Assembly (NCBI RefSeq): GCF_003594875.1
Contig: NZ_QZEY01000001.1
Span: forward strand, 310,001-374,000
DNA length: 64,000 nucleotides
Source of the DNA: Bailinhaonella thermotolerans
GTDB taxonomy: Bacteria > Actinomycetota > Actinomycetes > Streptosporangiales > Streptosporangiaceae
Direction: 5' to 3'
How positions within the stretch are numbered: position 1 is the first letter of the stretch; the number at the start of each line of letters is the position of its first letter. A model generated the notes under the pieces. That model was not told the DNA's origin. It did not search any database and saw nothing but the letters and a program-made list of their open reading frames with translations. The position numbers were made by a program, and so were the translations under genes. Below, in pieces: positions 1 through 8,534 of the stretch.

Positions 1-912
1 GGCGACGAGGGGCGGGCCGGGCGGGAGGAGGGCGGCGCCGGCGTACACCGCGCAGGAGGCGATGAAGACCACTCCGGACAGGGCCATGGCGTGGGTACGG
101 CGGGCGTGCCGCTGCAGGCGGCGTACGGGGAGCTGGCCGACCGCGACGAGCAGGGTGTTGATCGTGTAGAGGATGCCGAGGATGGCGGGCGGGGCGCCCA
201 GGACCGTGACGGCGTACAGCGGCAGGCCCACGGAGAGGATGAGCTGGGTCAGGGTGAACGCCTGGGTGACGGCGACCAGGCCCATGAAGGGACGGTCGGC
301 GAGCACCCGGCGGTAACCGCCGCGGGGGCGCGGTCCCGGCTCGGCACGGGGAGGGCGGGCCAGGAGCAGGCAGGCGGAGGCGAGCACGAAGCTGGCGGCC
401 TGGAACACCGCGATCAGGGCGTAGCCGCCGGTGCGCGTGACGGCCAGGGAGGACAGCAGGCCTCCCAGCCCGAAGGCGACGTTGCGGGCCGTGGCCATGA
501 GGGCGTAGAGGCGGTCGCGGCCCCCGCCCTCGGTGAGGGCGGCGATGTAGCCGGCCGAGGCGGGGTAGAAGGCGCGGTCTCCGCAGGCGATGACGGCGGC
601 GACCGCGACGAGCGGGCCGAACCCGGACACGAGCGGATAGAGGGCGAAGCCGAGCGCGCGGATGACGTACGTCCCGACCAGGACGGCGCGCGCGTCGAAC
701 CGGTCGATGAGGACCCCGGCGAGCGGGTTGGCGGCCAGGCCGATCATCGCCGCCACGGTCGCCCCCGCCCCGACCACGGGTGTCGGCAGGCCGGTCACCT
801 CGTGGATGAACAGCAGGGTCAGCGGGACGTAGAGGCCGTTCCCGAGCGCGTCGACGAACATGCCCACGAGGAAGAGGCCGTTCGACGGCTTCCGGGGGGA
901 GGTGCGGAGCAT
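1..912 (-). CDS. MFS transporter, C-terminus cut by the window edge
   Basis: The reverse strand is open from an ATG at 912 through the left edge, giving 304 codons without a stop. The protein opens with a short basic segment, then a run close to FLVGMFVDALGNGLYVPLTL, and alternates hydrophobic helices with short loops. An RFDARAVL-type basic loop follows TM2/TM3, as in drug:proton antiporters of the major facilitator superfamily. About nine or ten helices are visible and the rest lies outside the window. I see no convincing Shine-Dalgarno before 912. It diverges from the zinc-ribbon regulator at 1060, which could control it. Substrate unknown. The family call is firm; a drug or metabolite exporter role is inference. 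Confidence 0.85.
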   Translation of the reverse strand, partial: MLRTSPRKPSNGLFLVGMFVDALGNGLYVPLTLLFIHEVTGLPTPVVGAGATVAAMIGLAANPLAGVLIDRFDARAVLVGTYVIRALGFALYPLVSGFGPLVAVAAVIACGDRAFYPASAGYIAALTEGGGRDRLYALMATARNVAFGLGGLLSSLAVTRTGGYALIAVFQAASFVLASACLLLARPPRAEPGPRPRGGYRRVLADRPFMGLVAVTQAFTLTQLILSVGLPLYAVTVLGAPPAILGILYTINTLLVAVGQLPVRRLQRHARRTHAMALSGVVFIASCAVYAGAALLPPGPPLVA

Positions 913-1059
913 GGTGGCGAGTGTGGCAAGAAGATCATGGATCGCGGATCGGGCGCGGGTCCTAGGTCCGGAGTCCAGGTCCCGGCCGGGGATCTCCGGC
1001 GGCCAGATCCGGACGTCCGGGTAATGGAATTGCGGGCGAAATCACCTTACGTTGGAGGC

Positions 1060-1599
1060 ATGGGCAGAAGCGGTGAGGTCACCGGTTACCGCAACGACGG
1101 CGTGCAGACGGCCGTGGCCCTGGTCAACGCCGGCGACGCCACCCCCGGCGAACTGGCCGAGCTGCTCGTGTCGTACAAGTTCAAGGTCGACCGGCCTCTC
1201 ACCGGGGAGGAGGCCCGCACGCTCCGCGCGTGGGCGCGCGACCTTCGCCCCGTCTTCGCCGAGACCGCCCTGGAACGCGTGGTCGACGTGCTCAACGCCC
1301 TGATGCTGAGCGTTCCCATGCATCCGCACCTCTCCGACCACGGTCTCGGGCCGCACCTGCACTACGGCCCCCCGGGAGCGCCGCTCGTGGACCGCGTCAG
1401 GGCCAACACCGCGGTCGGCCTGGCCTTCGTGGTCTGCGAGCGGGGGGCGGACCGGCTCGGCGTCTGCCTCGCCCGGGGCTGCGACCGGGTCTACGCCGAC
1501 GTCTCGCGCGGGCCGCGGCGGCAGTACTGCTCCAAGACCTGTCTCAACCGCGCCACCGTCGCCGCCCACCGCTCCCGGAAGGCGGCGCCGCCGACCTGA
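1060..1599 (+). CDS. CGNR/ABATE-type zinc-ribbon transcriptional regulator
   Basis: This 179-residue protein has the two-part layout of CGNR zinc-finger regulators: an N-terminal ABATE-like helical domain with the PGELAELL stretch near residues 29-36, and a C-terminal zinc ribbon. The four ribbon cysteines are C136, C141, C157 and C161. The family signature CGNR is here CLNR, since the ribbon ends CSKTCLNR, so the normally conserved glycine is replaced. I start at ATG 1060 because the upstream frame is a shadow of the divergent transporter. TACGTT at 1048-1053 sits six bases before the ATG, fitting a leaderless mRNA. The following MFS gene is only 28 nt away, so the pair probably forms an operon and the regulator may respond to that carrier's substrate. 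Confidence 0.85.
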   Translation: MGRSGEVTGYRNDGVQTAVALVNAGDATPGELAELLVSYKFKVDRPLTGEEARTLRAWARDLRPVFAETALERVVDVLNALMLSVPMHPHLSDHGLGPHLHYGPPGAPLVDRVRANTAVGLAFVVCERGADRLGVCLARGCDRVYADVSRGPRRQYCSKTCLNRATVAAHRSRKAAPPT

Positions 1600-1627
1600 C
1601 CGCCGGCCCGAGAGGGAGGCACCCCGC

Positions 1628-2839
1628 GTGGAACGCGCGCAGGCCCGCCGGAATCTGCTCATCCTCGCCGGCACGCTGTTGCTGCTGAAGTCGACCTGGT
1701 TCTCCGCGACCGCGGTGATCCCCCAGGTCCGCCAGGAGTGGCACCTCACCCCGGACTCGGCCTCCTGGCTGGCCATCGCGGTGCAATGGGGATTCGTGAC
1801 CGGAGCCGTGCTGTCCGCCGTCTTCGTCGTCTCCGACTCCGTCCCGCCCATCCGGCTGATCTTCCTCAGCTCGGCCGGGGCCGCGGGCGCCAACCTGCTG
1901 CTCCTGCTCACCGGCTCGGCCCTGACGGGCGGCCTGGCCCGGTTCGCGACCGGCTTCTTCATCGCCGGCGTCTACCCGCCGGCCCTCAAGCTCATCTCCA
2001 CCTGGTACCGCGACGGGCGAGGGGCCGCCGTGGGCCTGCTGATCGGCGCGCTGACCGTCAGCTCCGGCGCCCCCCACCTCATCAACGCCCTCGGCGGGCT
2101 GAACTGGCGCACCGTCATCGTCGCCACCTCCGTCCTGACCCTCGCCGGCGGGGTGATCACGCTGATCCTCGTCAGGGAGGGCCCCTACCCGTTCCCCGCC
2201 GCGGTGCTCGACCCGCGCCAGGCCGGGCGGATCCTGCGCGACCGCGGCACCCGGCTGGCCGTCATCGGATACCTGTGCCACATGTGGGAGCTGTACGCCA
2301 TGTGGACCTGGTTCCTGCTGTTCTTCTCCGCCGCGCTGCGCCGGGGAGGCGGAGACGACCCCGTGCTGGCCGCCTACGTGACCTTCGCCGTCTTCGCCGT
2401 CGGCGGCCTGGCCAACTACACGGGAGGCGTGCTCGGCGACCGGTTCGGGCGCGAGCGGACCGCGATCGCGATGATGTCCGTCTCGGCCGCGTGCGCCGCC
2501 TTCATCGGCCTGTTCATGGGCGCGCCCCTCTGGCTGCTGATCGCCGTCGGCCTCGTGTGGGGCTACAGCGTGGTCGGCGACTCGCCGCAGTTCTCCACCC
2601 TGGTCACCGAGCTGGCCGACCAGAGTTACGTGGGCACGGCACTCACCCTGCAGATGGCCGCCGGCTTCGTGCTCACCGGCGCGACCATCTGGCTGGTGCC
2701 CGCGGCCGAGCAGGCGGTCGGCTGGCGGTGGGCCTTCGCCGTCCTGGCCGTCGGACCGATCGGCGGGATCGTGGCGATGCTCAGACTGCTGCGGCTGCGC
2801 GCCCGGCGCCCACCGCAGGCCGCTTCCTCACAGGCGTGA
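1628..2839 (+). CDS. MFS transporter
   Basis: A 403-residue integral membrane protein of the major facilitator superfamily, about 12 hydrophobic helices. An RFATGFFIAGVYPPALKL segment near residues 97-114 matches the TM4 region of nitrate/sugar-type and aromatic-acid-type MFS carriers. A GDRFGRER loop stands after TM8 at about 262-269, where the second copy of the family motif belongs. The GTG start at 1628 follows a good GAGGGAGG ribosome binding site at 1611-1618. Spacing of 28 nt from the zinc-ribbon regulator suggests co-transcription. Substrate is not readable from the sequence. The C-terminus ends in a short Arg-rich cytoplasmic tail. Confidence 0.88.
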   Translation: MERAQARRNLLILAGTLLLLKSTWFSATAVIPQVRQEWHLTPDSASWLAIAVQWGFVTGAVLSAVFVVSDSVPPIRLIFLSSAGAAGANLLLLLTGSALTGGLARFATGFFIAGVYPPALKLISTWYRDGRGAAVGLLIGALTVSSGAPHLINALGGLNWRTVIVATSVLTLAGGVITLILVREGPYPFPAAVLDPRQAGRILRDRGTRLAVIGYLCHMWELYAMWTWFLLFFSAALRRGGGDDPVLAAYVTFAVFAVGGLANYTGGVLGDRFGRERTAIAMMSVSAACAAFIGLFMGAPLWLLIAVGLVWGYSVVGDSPQFSTLVTELADQSYVGTALTLQMAAGFVLTGATIWLVPAAEQAVGWRWAFAVLAVGPIGGIVAMLRLLRLRARRPPQAASSQA

Positions 2840-2965
2840 ACGCCCCTCCCGCACACCCCGGCCCGCCCCTCCGCCGTGGCGGTCCGCGATCCCGCCCGCC
2901 GGCGACCGGGGCGAGGCCCTCCGGCGTGACCCGCTCCCCCGACGTCGCGGTGCCCGGGCAGCGGG

Positions 2966-3505
2966 TCATCCCGGCTGGGGCGCCCGTGGCAGGGGCTCAT
3001 GGCCGCCGGCCGTCCCGGTCCTCGGGCCGAGGTCTTGTACGGCGGGGGCGGTCGCGCCGCCGTACGTGGTGATCTTGTGGTCGATCGCGGTGAGGGACAG
3101 ACCCAGTTCGCGGATTCGGCGGCGGATGGCGTCGCGGTGGGCCGACAGCATGGCGAGGCGTTCGGGGACGGTGTGCTCTCCGGCGTCGACGAGCGCGATG
3201 TAGCGCCGCAGGTCGCGCATCGGCATGCCGGACAAGCGCATCCGGGTGAGGAACAGCAGCCGCCGTACGGCGTCGGCGTCGTAGACCCGGTGGCCGTTGC
3301 CGTCGCGGGCCACCTCGACCAGGCCGGCACGCTCGTAGTAGCGCAGCGTGTGGGGCGAGATGCCGAGGAGGTCGGCGACCTCGGCGATCACCATCGACTC
3401 GGGCACGTCGGCCACGTCGGCGAGGCGGTGTATCGCCTCGACCGACAGCGGCGCGCCGTCCCCGAGCATGTCGAGCGCCCGGGTCATCAGATCGTCGGTG
3501 GCCAT
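2966..3505 (-). CDS. MerR family transcriptional regulator
   Basis: A 179-residue DNA-binding protein. The MerR winged helix lies near residues 38-75, with the signature ISPHTLRYYERAGLV at about 49-63, followed by a long dimerisation helix (about 110-145). There are no cysteines to bind metal and no large effector domain, so the inducer is unknown. It carries about 37 residues before the HTH, more than usual; starting at ATG 3394 would give a standard N-terminus. I keep ATG 3505 because TAGGCT overlaps the upstream stop codon and lies six bases before it, suiting a leaderless start. The SDR gene ends at 3515, so the two form an operon. The 19-bp-spacer promoter at 4383-4413 is its likely target. 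Confidence 0.88.
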   Translation of the reverse strand: MATDDLMTRALDMLGDGAPLSVEAIHRLADVADVPESMVIAEVADLLGISPHTLRYYERAGLVEVARDGNGHRVYDADAVRRLLFLTRMRLSGMPMRDLRRYIALVDAGEHTVPERLAMLSAHRDAIRRRIRELGLSLTAIDHKITTYGGATAPAVQDLGPRTGTAGGHEPLPRAPQPG

Positions 3506-3514
3506 GCCGCCAGC

Positions 3515-4375
3515 CTAGATCGGCCGCGCCGAGGCCGGGACGCCCTCGAAGTCGGCGGCTCGGGCGGTCTCGGCCCACCGCTCGACCTCCTCCAGGCCGC
3601 GCCGGTACATGCCCGAGATCCGCTCGACGGCCTCGCGCCCGAGCGGCAGCCGCAGCGGCACCTCGTCACCGTGCACGAGGGACAGGATGATCCTGGCCGC
3701 CCGCGCGGGGTCGCCCTCCTGCCGGCCGTCGGCCCCGGCCATGTCCGCGCGGACGGCCGCCAGCAGGTCCCGGTACGTCTCGGACGCCTCGGTGAACTCC
3801 AGCACGTCGCCCGCGTTGAACTCGGTCCGGAACCGGCTGGGCTCGACGATCATCACGCGGATCCCGAACGGCGCGACCTCTCCGGCCAGGGCCTCGGACC
3901 AGCCTTCCAGGGCGAACTTCGACGCCGAGTACGCCGACACCCCCGGGAACGACATCCGCCCGCCCTGGCTGCTCATCTGGACGATCGTCCCGGCGCCCCT
4001 CGCGCGCATCGCCGGCAGGACCGCCCGCACGAGAGCGGCGGGACCGAACAGGTGCAGATCCATCAGCTCGCGGAGCTGCGCGTCGCCCACCTCCTCGACC
4101 GCGCCGACCACCGCCCGGCCCGCGTTGTTGACCAGCACGTCCAGCCCGCCGAACCGGTCGAGGGCGACCCGCGCGAGCTCCCCCGCCGCGTCCACGTCCC
4201 GGGCGTCGAACCTCGCGGCCAGGAACGTCCGCGGGTACGCGGCCGCCAGGTCCGCCACGCTCTCGGGCCGCCGCACCGCGGCGACCACGCGGTCGCCCGC
4301 CCCCAGCGCCGCCTCCGCCAGCGCGCGCCCCAGCCCGCGGGATGCTCCAGTGATGATCCAGGTCTGCGTCGTCAT
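3515..4375 (-). CDS. Short-chain dehydrogenase/reductase (classical SDR)
   Basis: A 286-residue NAD(P)-dependent oxidoreductase. The nucleotide-binding TGASRGLG lies at residues 9-16, NNAG at 83-86, catalytic Ser at 135, and Tyr149/Lys153 in YSASK. An Arg-rich turn after strand 2 (VRRPES, residues 34-39) suggests NADPH preference. Cytoplasmic, with length typical of SDRs annotated as oxidoreductase or ketoreductase; substrate unknown. It is first in a two-gene operon with the MerR regulator nine nt downstream. The start at 4375 lies seven bases after the -10 box of the MerR-type promoter, so the mRNA is probably leaderless and induced by the effector of that MerR protein. Confidence 0.92.
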   Translation of the reverse strand: MTTQTWIITGASRGLGRALAEAALGAGDRVVAAVRRPESVADLAAAYPRTFLAARFDARDVDAAGELARVALDRFGGLDVLVNNAGRAVVGAVEEVGDAQLRELMDLHLFGPAALVRAVLPAMRARGAGTIVQMSSQGGRMSFPGVSAYSASKFALEGWSEALAGEVAPFGIRVMIVEPSRFRTEFNAGDVLEFTEASETYRDLLAAVRADMAGADGRQEGDPARAARIILSLVHGDEVPLRLPLGREAVERISGMYRRGLEEVERWAETARAADFEGVPASARPI

Positions 4376-4382
4376 GTCGCGA

Positions 4383-4413
4383 ACGCTACGGCTTAGAGCG
4401 CGCTCGAACGCAA
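4383..4413 (-). promoter_or_regulatory. MerR-type promoter of the SDR-MerR operon
   Basis: Read on the reverse strand, TTGCGT (-35) is separated from TAGCGT (-10) by exactly 19 bp, the over-long spacer diagnostic of MerR-activated promoters. Between them lies the near-perfect palindrome TTAGAGCGCGCTCGAA at 4393-4408, where 7 of 8 base pairs match. The -10 is followed after 7 nt by the SDR ATG. The operator differs from the ACCTC/GAGGT sites elsewhere in this window, so the MerR protein encoded at 2966-3505 is the natural candidate ligand. Confidence 0.7.
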
Positions 4414-4444
4414 ACCCGGCCGCGCGCCAGAGCGCGCGGAGGGG

Positions 4445-5737
4445 TCAGAAGGCGGTGTGGAGGGCGGCGAAGGCCCGGTCCACCTGGCGGGCGGCGCCGC
4501 CCTGCGCAGCGGCCAGGGGGCCGAGGGTCGAGGGGCGCACGGCGCAGCCGCCGAGGGCGGGGGCCAGGACGTGGGCGGCCAGCTCGGCGCGGAGGGGCGG
4601 GAGGCACCAGGGGGCCAGGTCCGTGAAGTCGCCGCCGAGCACCAGGACCTCGGGGTTGAGGAGGTTGACCAGGACGGCGGCGCCGCGCCCGAGCCGGCGG
4701 CCGTGGTGATCGAGCGCGGCCAGCACGCGGCCGTCGCCGGCGCGGGCCCGCTCCACCAGCGCCTCGATCTTGGCGCGGTACGGCAGGGCGGGCGCGGGCA
4801 GGTCGGGGGCGGCCCGGCGCATCAGCGAGTCCAGCCCCACGACGGCCTCCCAGCAGCCGGTGCGGCCGCAGCCGCAGCGGGCCTCCGCGCCCGCGATCGG
4901 CATGTGGCCGACCTCGCCCGCGTACCCTCGGACGCCCCGCACGATCCGCCCCTCCATCAGGATCCCCGCGCCGACGCCGACGGTCCCGGTGACGTACACC
5001 GCCGACCGCGCTCCCCTCGCGGCCCCGCCGGCCGCCTCGGCGAGCACGGCCAGGTTGGCGTCGTTGTCCACCAGCACGGGGACGTCCCCGTCCCCCAGCG
5101 CCCCGGCGACCAGCCGGGCCGCGGGCACGTCGCGCCAGCCGAGGTTGGGGGCGTCGCGCACGACCCCCGACTCGGTGTCCACCAGTCCGGGCACGCCCAG
5201 CGCGACACCGAGCAGCCGCCGCCCCTCGTCCCGGAGCCGGCCCGCCAGCTCCCGCACGAGGTCGGCGACCGCGCCCGGCCTCACCCGTCCCGCCGCGCCG
5301 CCCGGGCTCACGCCGTACGGCCGGGCGGGGGCGGGCCCGGCGGGCGGGAGGACCTCGGAGAAGACGGGCCGGCCCGACAGGTCCACGGCGACCACGGCGG
5401 TGTAGTCCACGTTGACCTCGACGCCGAGGGCGGCGGCGGTCTCGTCGGCCAGGCGCAGGAGGGTGCCGGGGCGGCCGCGGCCGGCTGCGGGGGCCGTGCC
5501 GGTCTCGGTGAGGAGGCCGGCCTCGACCAGCTCGCCGACGATCCCGGTGACCGCGGCCTTGGCCAGCCCCGTGGCGGCGGCGACGGTCGCGCGCGAGCAG
5601 GGGCCGTGGGCGCGGATGTGGCGCAGCACGAGCGCGCGGTTGTGGCGGCGCAGCTCCGCCGTGCCCGCCCGGCCCACCGCGAGCGCCGGGCCCGTCTCGC
5701 CGCGCGCCCGCGCGCCCGCTCCCCCGCCCGCGACCAT
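4445..5737 (-). CDS. xylR: ROK family repressor, probable xylose regulator
   Basis: A 430-residue repressor of the ROK (Repressor, ORF, Kinase) family. An N-terminal winged helix (RHNRALVLRHIRAHGPCSRA onward) precedes a sugar-kinase-like domain. The zinc site reads CGCGRTGCWE and the conserved GEVGHMPI histidine is present. The DNA-binding domain distinguishes it from ROK sugar kinases. I start at ATG 5737 because a GGGGGAGAGGTGG ribosome-binding stretch lies upstream and translation from 5947 would add 70 low-complexity residues overlapping xylA. It is the third gene of a xylB-xylA-xylR operon, 121 nt after xylA. It most likely binds the inverted repeat at 8453-8473 and releases it with xylose, which also gives autoregulation. 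Confidence 0.88.
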   Translation of the reverse strand: MVAGGGAGARARGETGPALAVGRAGTAELRRHNRALVLRHIRAHGPCSRATVAAATGLAKAAVTGIVGELVEAGLLTETGTAPAAGRGRPGTLLRLADETAAALGVEVNVDYTAVVAVDLSGRPVFSEVLPPAGPAPARPYGVSPGGAAGRVRPGAVADLVRELAGRLRDEGRRLLGVALGVPGLVDTESGVVRDAPNLGWRDVPAARLVAGALGDGDVPVLVDNDANLAVLAEAAGGAARGARSAVYVTGTVGVGAGILMEGRIVRGVRGYAGEVGHMPIAGAEARCGCGRTGCWEAVVGLDSLMRRAAPDLPAPALPYRAKIEALVERARAGDGRVLAALDHHGRRLGRGAAVLVNLLNPEVLVLGGDFTDLAPWCLPPLRAELAAHVLAPALGGCAVRPSTLGPLAAAQGGAARQVDRAFAALHTAF

Positions 5738-5858
5738 CACCTGACCACCTCTCCCCCGCCGGCCGGACTCCCCGCGCCGGGCACCGCCCCGGCCCCCGCC
5801 GTGACGGCCGGGGCCCGGCGTCCGCCCGCCGCCGGTCCGCCTGGGGCGGGGGCGCCGG

Positions 5859-7013
5859 TCAGCGGACGCCGTACAAGTGTTCCAGGGCGAGCTGGTCGAG
5901 GCGTTCGAAGGCCATGCCCCGGGCGGCGAGCGCGTCGACGTCCACATCGATCTCGCGCACGTCGCGCCAGGTCTCGCCCTCGGCGAGGGTCGGGCGCGCC
6001 AGCTCGTCCACGCGGGCGGCGGCCAGCGCCTCGGCGACCTCCGGGTCGGCGCGGAAGGCCCGGACCTTCTCGCGCAGGATGAGGTAGTTGCGCATGCAGG
6101 CGCGCGCCGACTCCCACACGCCCTCGTCGTCCTCGGTCCTGGGCGGCTTGAAGTCGAAGTGGATCGGCCCGTCGTACCCGCCGCGCTCCAGGGTGTCCAC
6201 GACCCAGAACGCGCCGATCGCGTTGCCCGCGCCGAAGCGCAGGTCCTGGTCGTAGCGGGGGCCGTTCTGGCCGTTGAGGTCGATGTGGAAGAGCTTGCCG
6301 TGCCACAGCGCCTGCGCGATGCCGTGGGCGAAGTTGAGCCCGGCCATCTCCTCGTGGCCGATCTCGGGGTTGAGCCCGACCAGCTCGGGGTGCTCCAGTT
6401 CCTCGATGAACGCCAGCGCGTGCCCGATCGTGGGCAGCAGGATGTCGCCGCGCGGCTCGTTGGGCTTGGGCTCGATGGCGAACCGCAGGTCGTAACCCTG
6501 CTCCCGCACGTAGGAGCCGAGGACGTCGAACGCCTCCTTGTAGCGGTCGAGCGCCGCCCGCACGTCCTTGGCCGCGCCCGACTCGGCGCCCTCGCGCCCG
6601 CCCCAGCAGACGTAGGTCCGCGCGCCCAGCTCGGCGGCGAGGTCGAGGTTGCGCATGACCTTGGCCAGGGCGAACCGCCGCACGTCGCGGTCGTTGGCGG
6701 TGAACGCGCCGTCCTTGAACACCGGGTGGGAGAACAGGTTGGTGGTCGCGGTGGTCACGACGACCCCGGTCTCGTCCAGCGCCTTGCGGAACGCCCCGAT
6801 CGCCGCGTCCCGCTCGGTCTCGGACGCGCCGAATCCGACGACGTCATCGTCGTGGAAGTTCACGCCGTGGGCGCCCAGCTCGGCGAGCTTCCGCACGGCC
6901 CGGTCGGCGGGCATGGGCGCGCGGGTGGCCTCGCCGAACACGTCCCGCGCGGCCCACCCGACGGTCCAGACGCCGAACGAGAAGCGGTCCTCCGGACGGG
7001 GTTGGTGACTCAT
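5859..7013 (-). CDS. xylA: Xylose isomerase
   Basis: Interconverts D-xylose and D-xylulose, and D-glucose and D-fructose, in the cytoplasm. The 384-residue length and residue numbering match the short (class I) actinobacterial enzyme almost exactly: catalytic His54 and Asp57 in VNFHDDD, WGGREG at 137-142, metal ligand Glu181 and Lys183 in [10 protein letters not shown], then NPEIGHEE, and the metal-binding HIDLNGQ. No active-site residue looks altered. The ATG at 7013 has an excellent TGAGGAG site five bases upstream. It lies 54 nt after xylB in the xyl operon. No xylose ABC transporter is linked, so uptake must be encoded elsewhere. Confidence 0.97.
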   Translation of the reverse strand: MSHQPRPEDRFSFGVWTVGWAARDVFGEATRAPMPADRAVRKLAELGAHGVNFHDDDVVGFGASETERDAAIGAFRKALDETGVVVTTATTNLFSHPVFKDGAFTANDRDVRRFALAKVMRNLDLAAELGARTYVCWGGREGAESGAAKDVRAALDRYKEAFDVLGSYVREQGYDLRFAIEPKPNEPRGDILLPTIGHALAFIEELEHPELVGLNPEIGHEEMAGLNFAHGIAQALWHGKLFHIDLNGQNGPRYDQDLRFGAGNAIGAFWVVDTLERGGYDGPIHFDFKPPRTEDDEGVWESARACMRNYLILREKVRAFRADPEVAEALAAARVDELARPTLAEGETWRDVREIDVDVDALAARGMAFERLDQLALEHLYGVR

Positions 7014-7067
7014 GGGTCTCCTCAGGGGGATGGGGATCGGTTCACGGAGGTACGGCGGCCGCCGGGT

Positions 7068-8444
7068 TCACGGCGCCGCGTCCCAGGACTCGGTGGCCTC
7101 GCGGAGCGCGGCGTACTGCTCGCGTACGGCGGGCCGGGGGTCGGCCTCGTACACGGCGGCCGCCGGCTCGGGCCAGGCGGGCGGCTCCGCGGTGCCCGCC
7201 AGGGCCCAGGCGGCCTGGCGGGCGGCGCCGAGCGCGACGTACTCGGCGGGCTCGGGCACGCTCACCGGCACCCCGAAGACCTCCGGGGCGATCCGCCGTA
7301 CGGCCCGCGAGGCCGCCCCGCCGCCGATGAGCAGGATGCGGCGCGGGGGGACGCCGAGGTGGTCCACCGCCTCGGCCAGGCTGACGAGCACGGCCTCGAC
7401 GGCGGCGCGCGCGACGTTGGCGCGGGTGGAGGTGCGGGTGGTGAGGCCGCGCAGCACCCCGGAGGCGCCGGGCCGGTTGGGGGTCCGCTCCCCGTCGAGG
7501 TAGGGCAGCATGGTCACGCCCTCGGCCCCCGGCGGCGCGGACAGCGCCAGCTCCGACAGTTCCTCCAGGTCCACCCCGAGCAGGGCGGCGGTCGAGGTGA
7601 GCACCCGGGCGGCGTTGAGCGTGCACACCAGCGGCAGGAACCGGCCGGTCGCGTCGCAGAACCCGGCCACGGCCCCGCTGTCGTCCGCGCTGGGCTCGTC
7701 CCGCACCGCGAACGCCGTGCCGGAGGTGCCGATCGAGACGGCCACGTCGCCGGGCCCGAGCCCGAGCCCCAGCGCGGCCCCCATGTTGTCGCCCGTCCCC
7801 GGCGCGAGCCGCGCGCCCCACGGCGTCTCCCCCACCACCTCATACGGCCCGGCCACGCGCGGCAGCCGTACCTCGTGGCCGAGCGCGGCGGTGGCGAGGG
7901 CGGGCAGCCAGGCGCCCTCGGCCGGGGAGAAGTAGCCGGTGCCGGAGGCGTCGCCGCGGTCGGTGACCGGCTCGGCGGCGCCCAGGCGCAGGGTCAGCCA
8001 GTCGTGCGGCAGCAGCACGGCGCGGGTGCGCGCCGCCGTGCCGGGCTCGTGGTGTGCCATCCAGCGCAGCTTGGTGACGGTGAAGGAGGCGGCGGGCACG
8101 CTCCCGGCGCGGCGGGCCCACTCCGCCGGCCCGCCCAGCTCTCCCACCAGCTCCGCGGCGGCGGCGGCCGATCGGACGTCGTTCCACAGCAGCGCGGGGC
8201 GCACCACCTCCCCGTCCTCGCCGAGCGCCACCATGCCGTGCTGCTGGGCCGCCACGGCCACCGCGCCGGCGCGCCGCAGCAGCCCGTCGCCGGCGCGTTC
8301 GAGCGCGGCCAGCCAGGCGGCGGGGTCGGCCTCGGTGCCGTCCGGGTGCGGCGCGGAGCCCTGCGCGACGACGGCACCGTCCGCCGCCCGGCACAGCACG
8401 ATCTTGCACGACTGGGTGGAGGAGTCGACTCCGGCCACGAGCAT
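7068..8444 (-). CDS. xylB: Xylulokinase
   Basis: Phosphorylates D-xylulose with ATP to xylulose 5-phosphate, feeding the pentose phosphate pathway. The FGGY-family fold is clear: the N-terminal phosphate-binding GVDSSTQSCK, a central ISIGTSGTA-like adenosine loop, and the C-terminal LIGGGAASRAVRRI element. At 458 residues it is close to normal. I start at ATG 8444, MLVAGVDSS, because the upstream 12 codons would cover the operator. There is no Shine-Dalgarno and the transcript is probably leaderless or nearly so. It is first in the operon, with the repressor-type inverted repeat and a TTGACT -35 immediately upstream. Confidence 0.95.
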   Translation of the reverse strand: MLVAGVDSSTQSCKIVLCRAADGAVVAQGSAPHPDGTEADPAAWLAALERAGDGLLRRAGAVAVAAQQHGMVALGEDGEVVRPALLWNDVRSAAAAAELVGELGGPAEWARRAGSVPAASFTVTKLRWMAHHEPGTAARTRAVLLPHDWLTLRLGAAEPVTDRGDASGTGYFSPAEGAWLPALATAALGHEVRLPRVAGPYEVVGETPWGARLAPGTGDNMGAALGLGLGPGDVAVSIGTSGTAFAVRDEPSADDSGAVAGFCDATGRFLPLVCTLNAARVLTSTAALLGVDLEELSELALSAPPGAEGVTMLPYLDGERTPNRPGASGVLRGLTTRTSTRANVARAAVEAVLVSLAEAVDHLGVPPRRILLIGGGAASRAVRRIAPEVFGVPVSVPEPAEYVALGAARQAAWALAGTAEPPAWPEPAAAVYEADPRPAVREQYAALREATESWDAAP

Positions 8445-8452
8445 GACGCCAT

Positions 8453-8480
8453 TTCGTTCACAGCGCGAACGAATAGTCAA
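8453..8480 (-). promoter_or_regulatory. xyl operon promoter and inverted-repeat operator
   Basis: A perfect inverted repeat TTCGTTC...GAACGAA occupies 8453-8459 and 8467-8473 with a 7-nt spacer. On the reverse strand TTGACT (8480-8475) stands at the position of a -35 box just upstream of it, so the repeat covers the -35/-10 interval and ends eight bases before the xylB start codon. A bound repressor would block RNA polymerase. XylR (ROK) from the same operon is the obvious ligand. The -10 itself is weak. Confidence 0.75.
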
Positions 8481-8534
8481 GGGTCCTCCGCCGGGCGGTG
8501 GCGAGGGCTCCGCGGAGGCCGTCTCCCGCGCCGG

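Noticed and set aside
91-1059. Forward frame upstream of the CGNR regulator
   Set aside because: It is antisense to the MFS gene and its composition is repetitive. Only the part from 1060 has family similarity.
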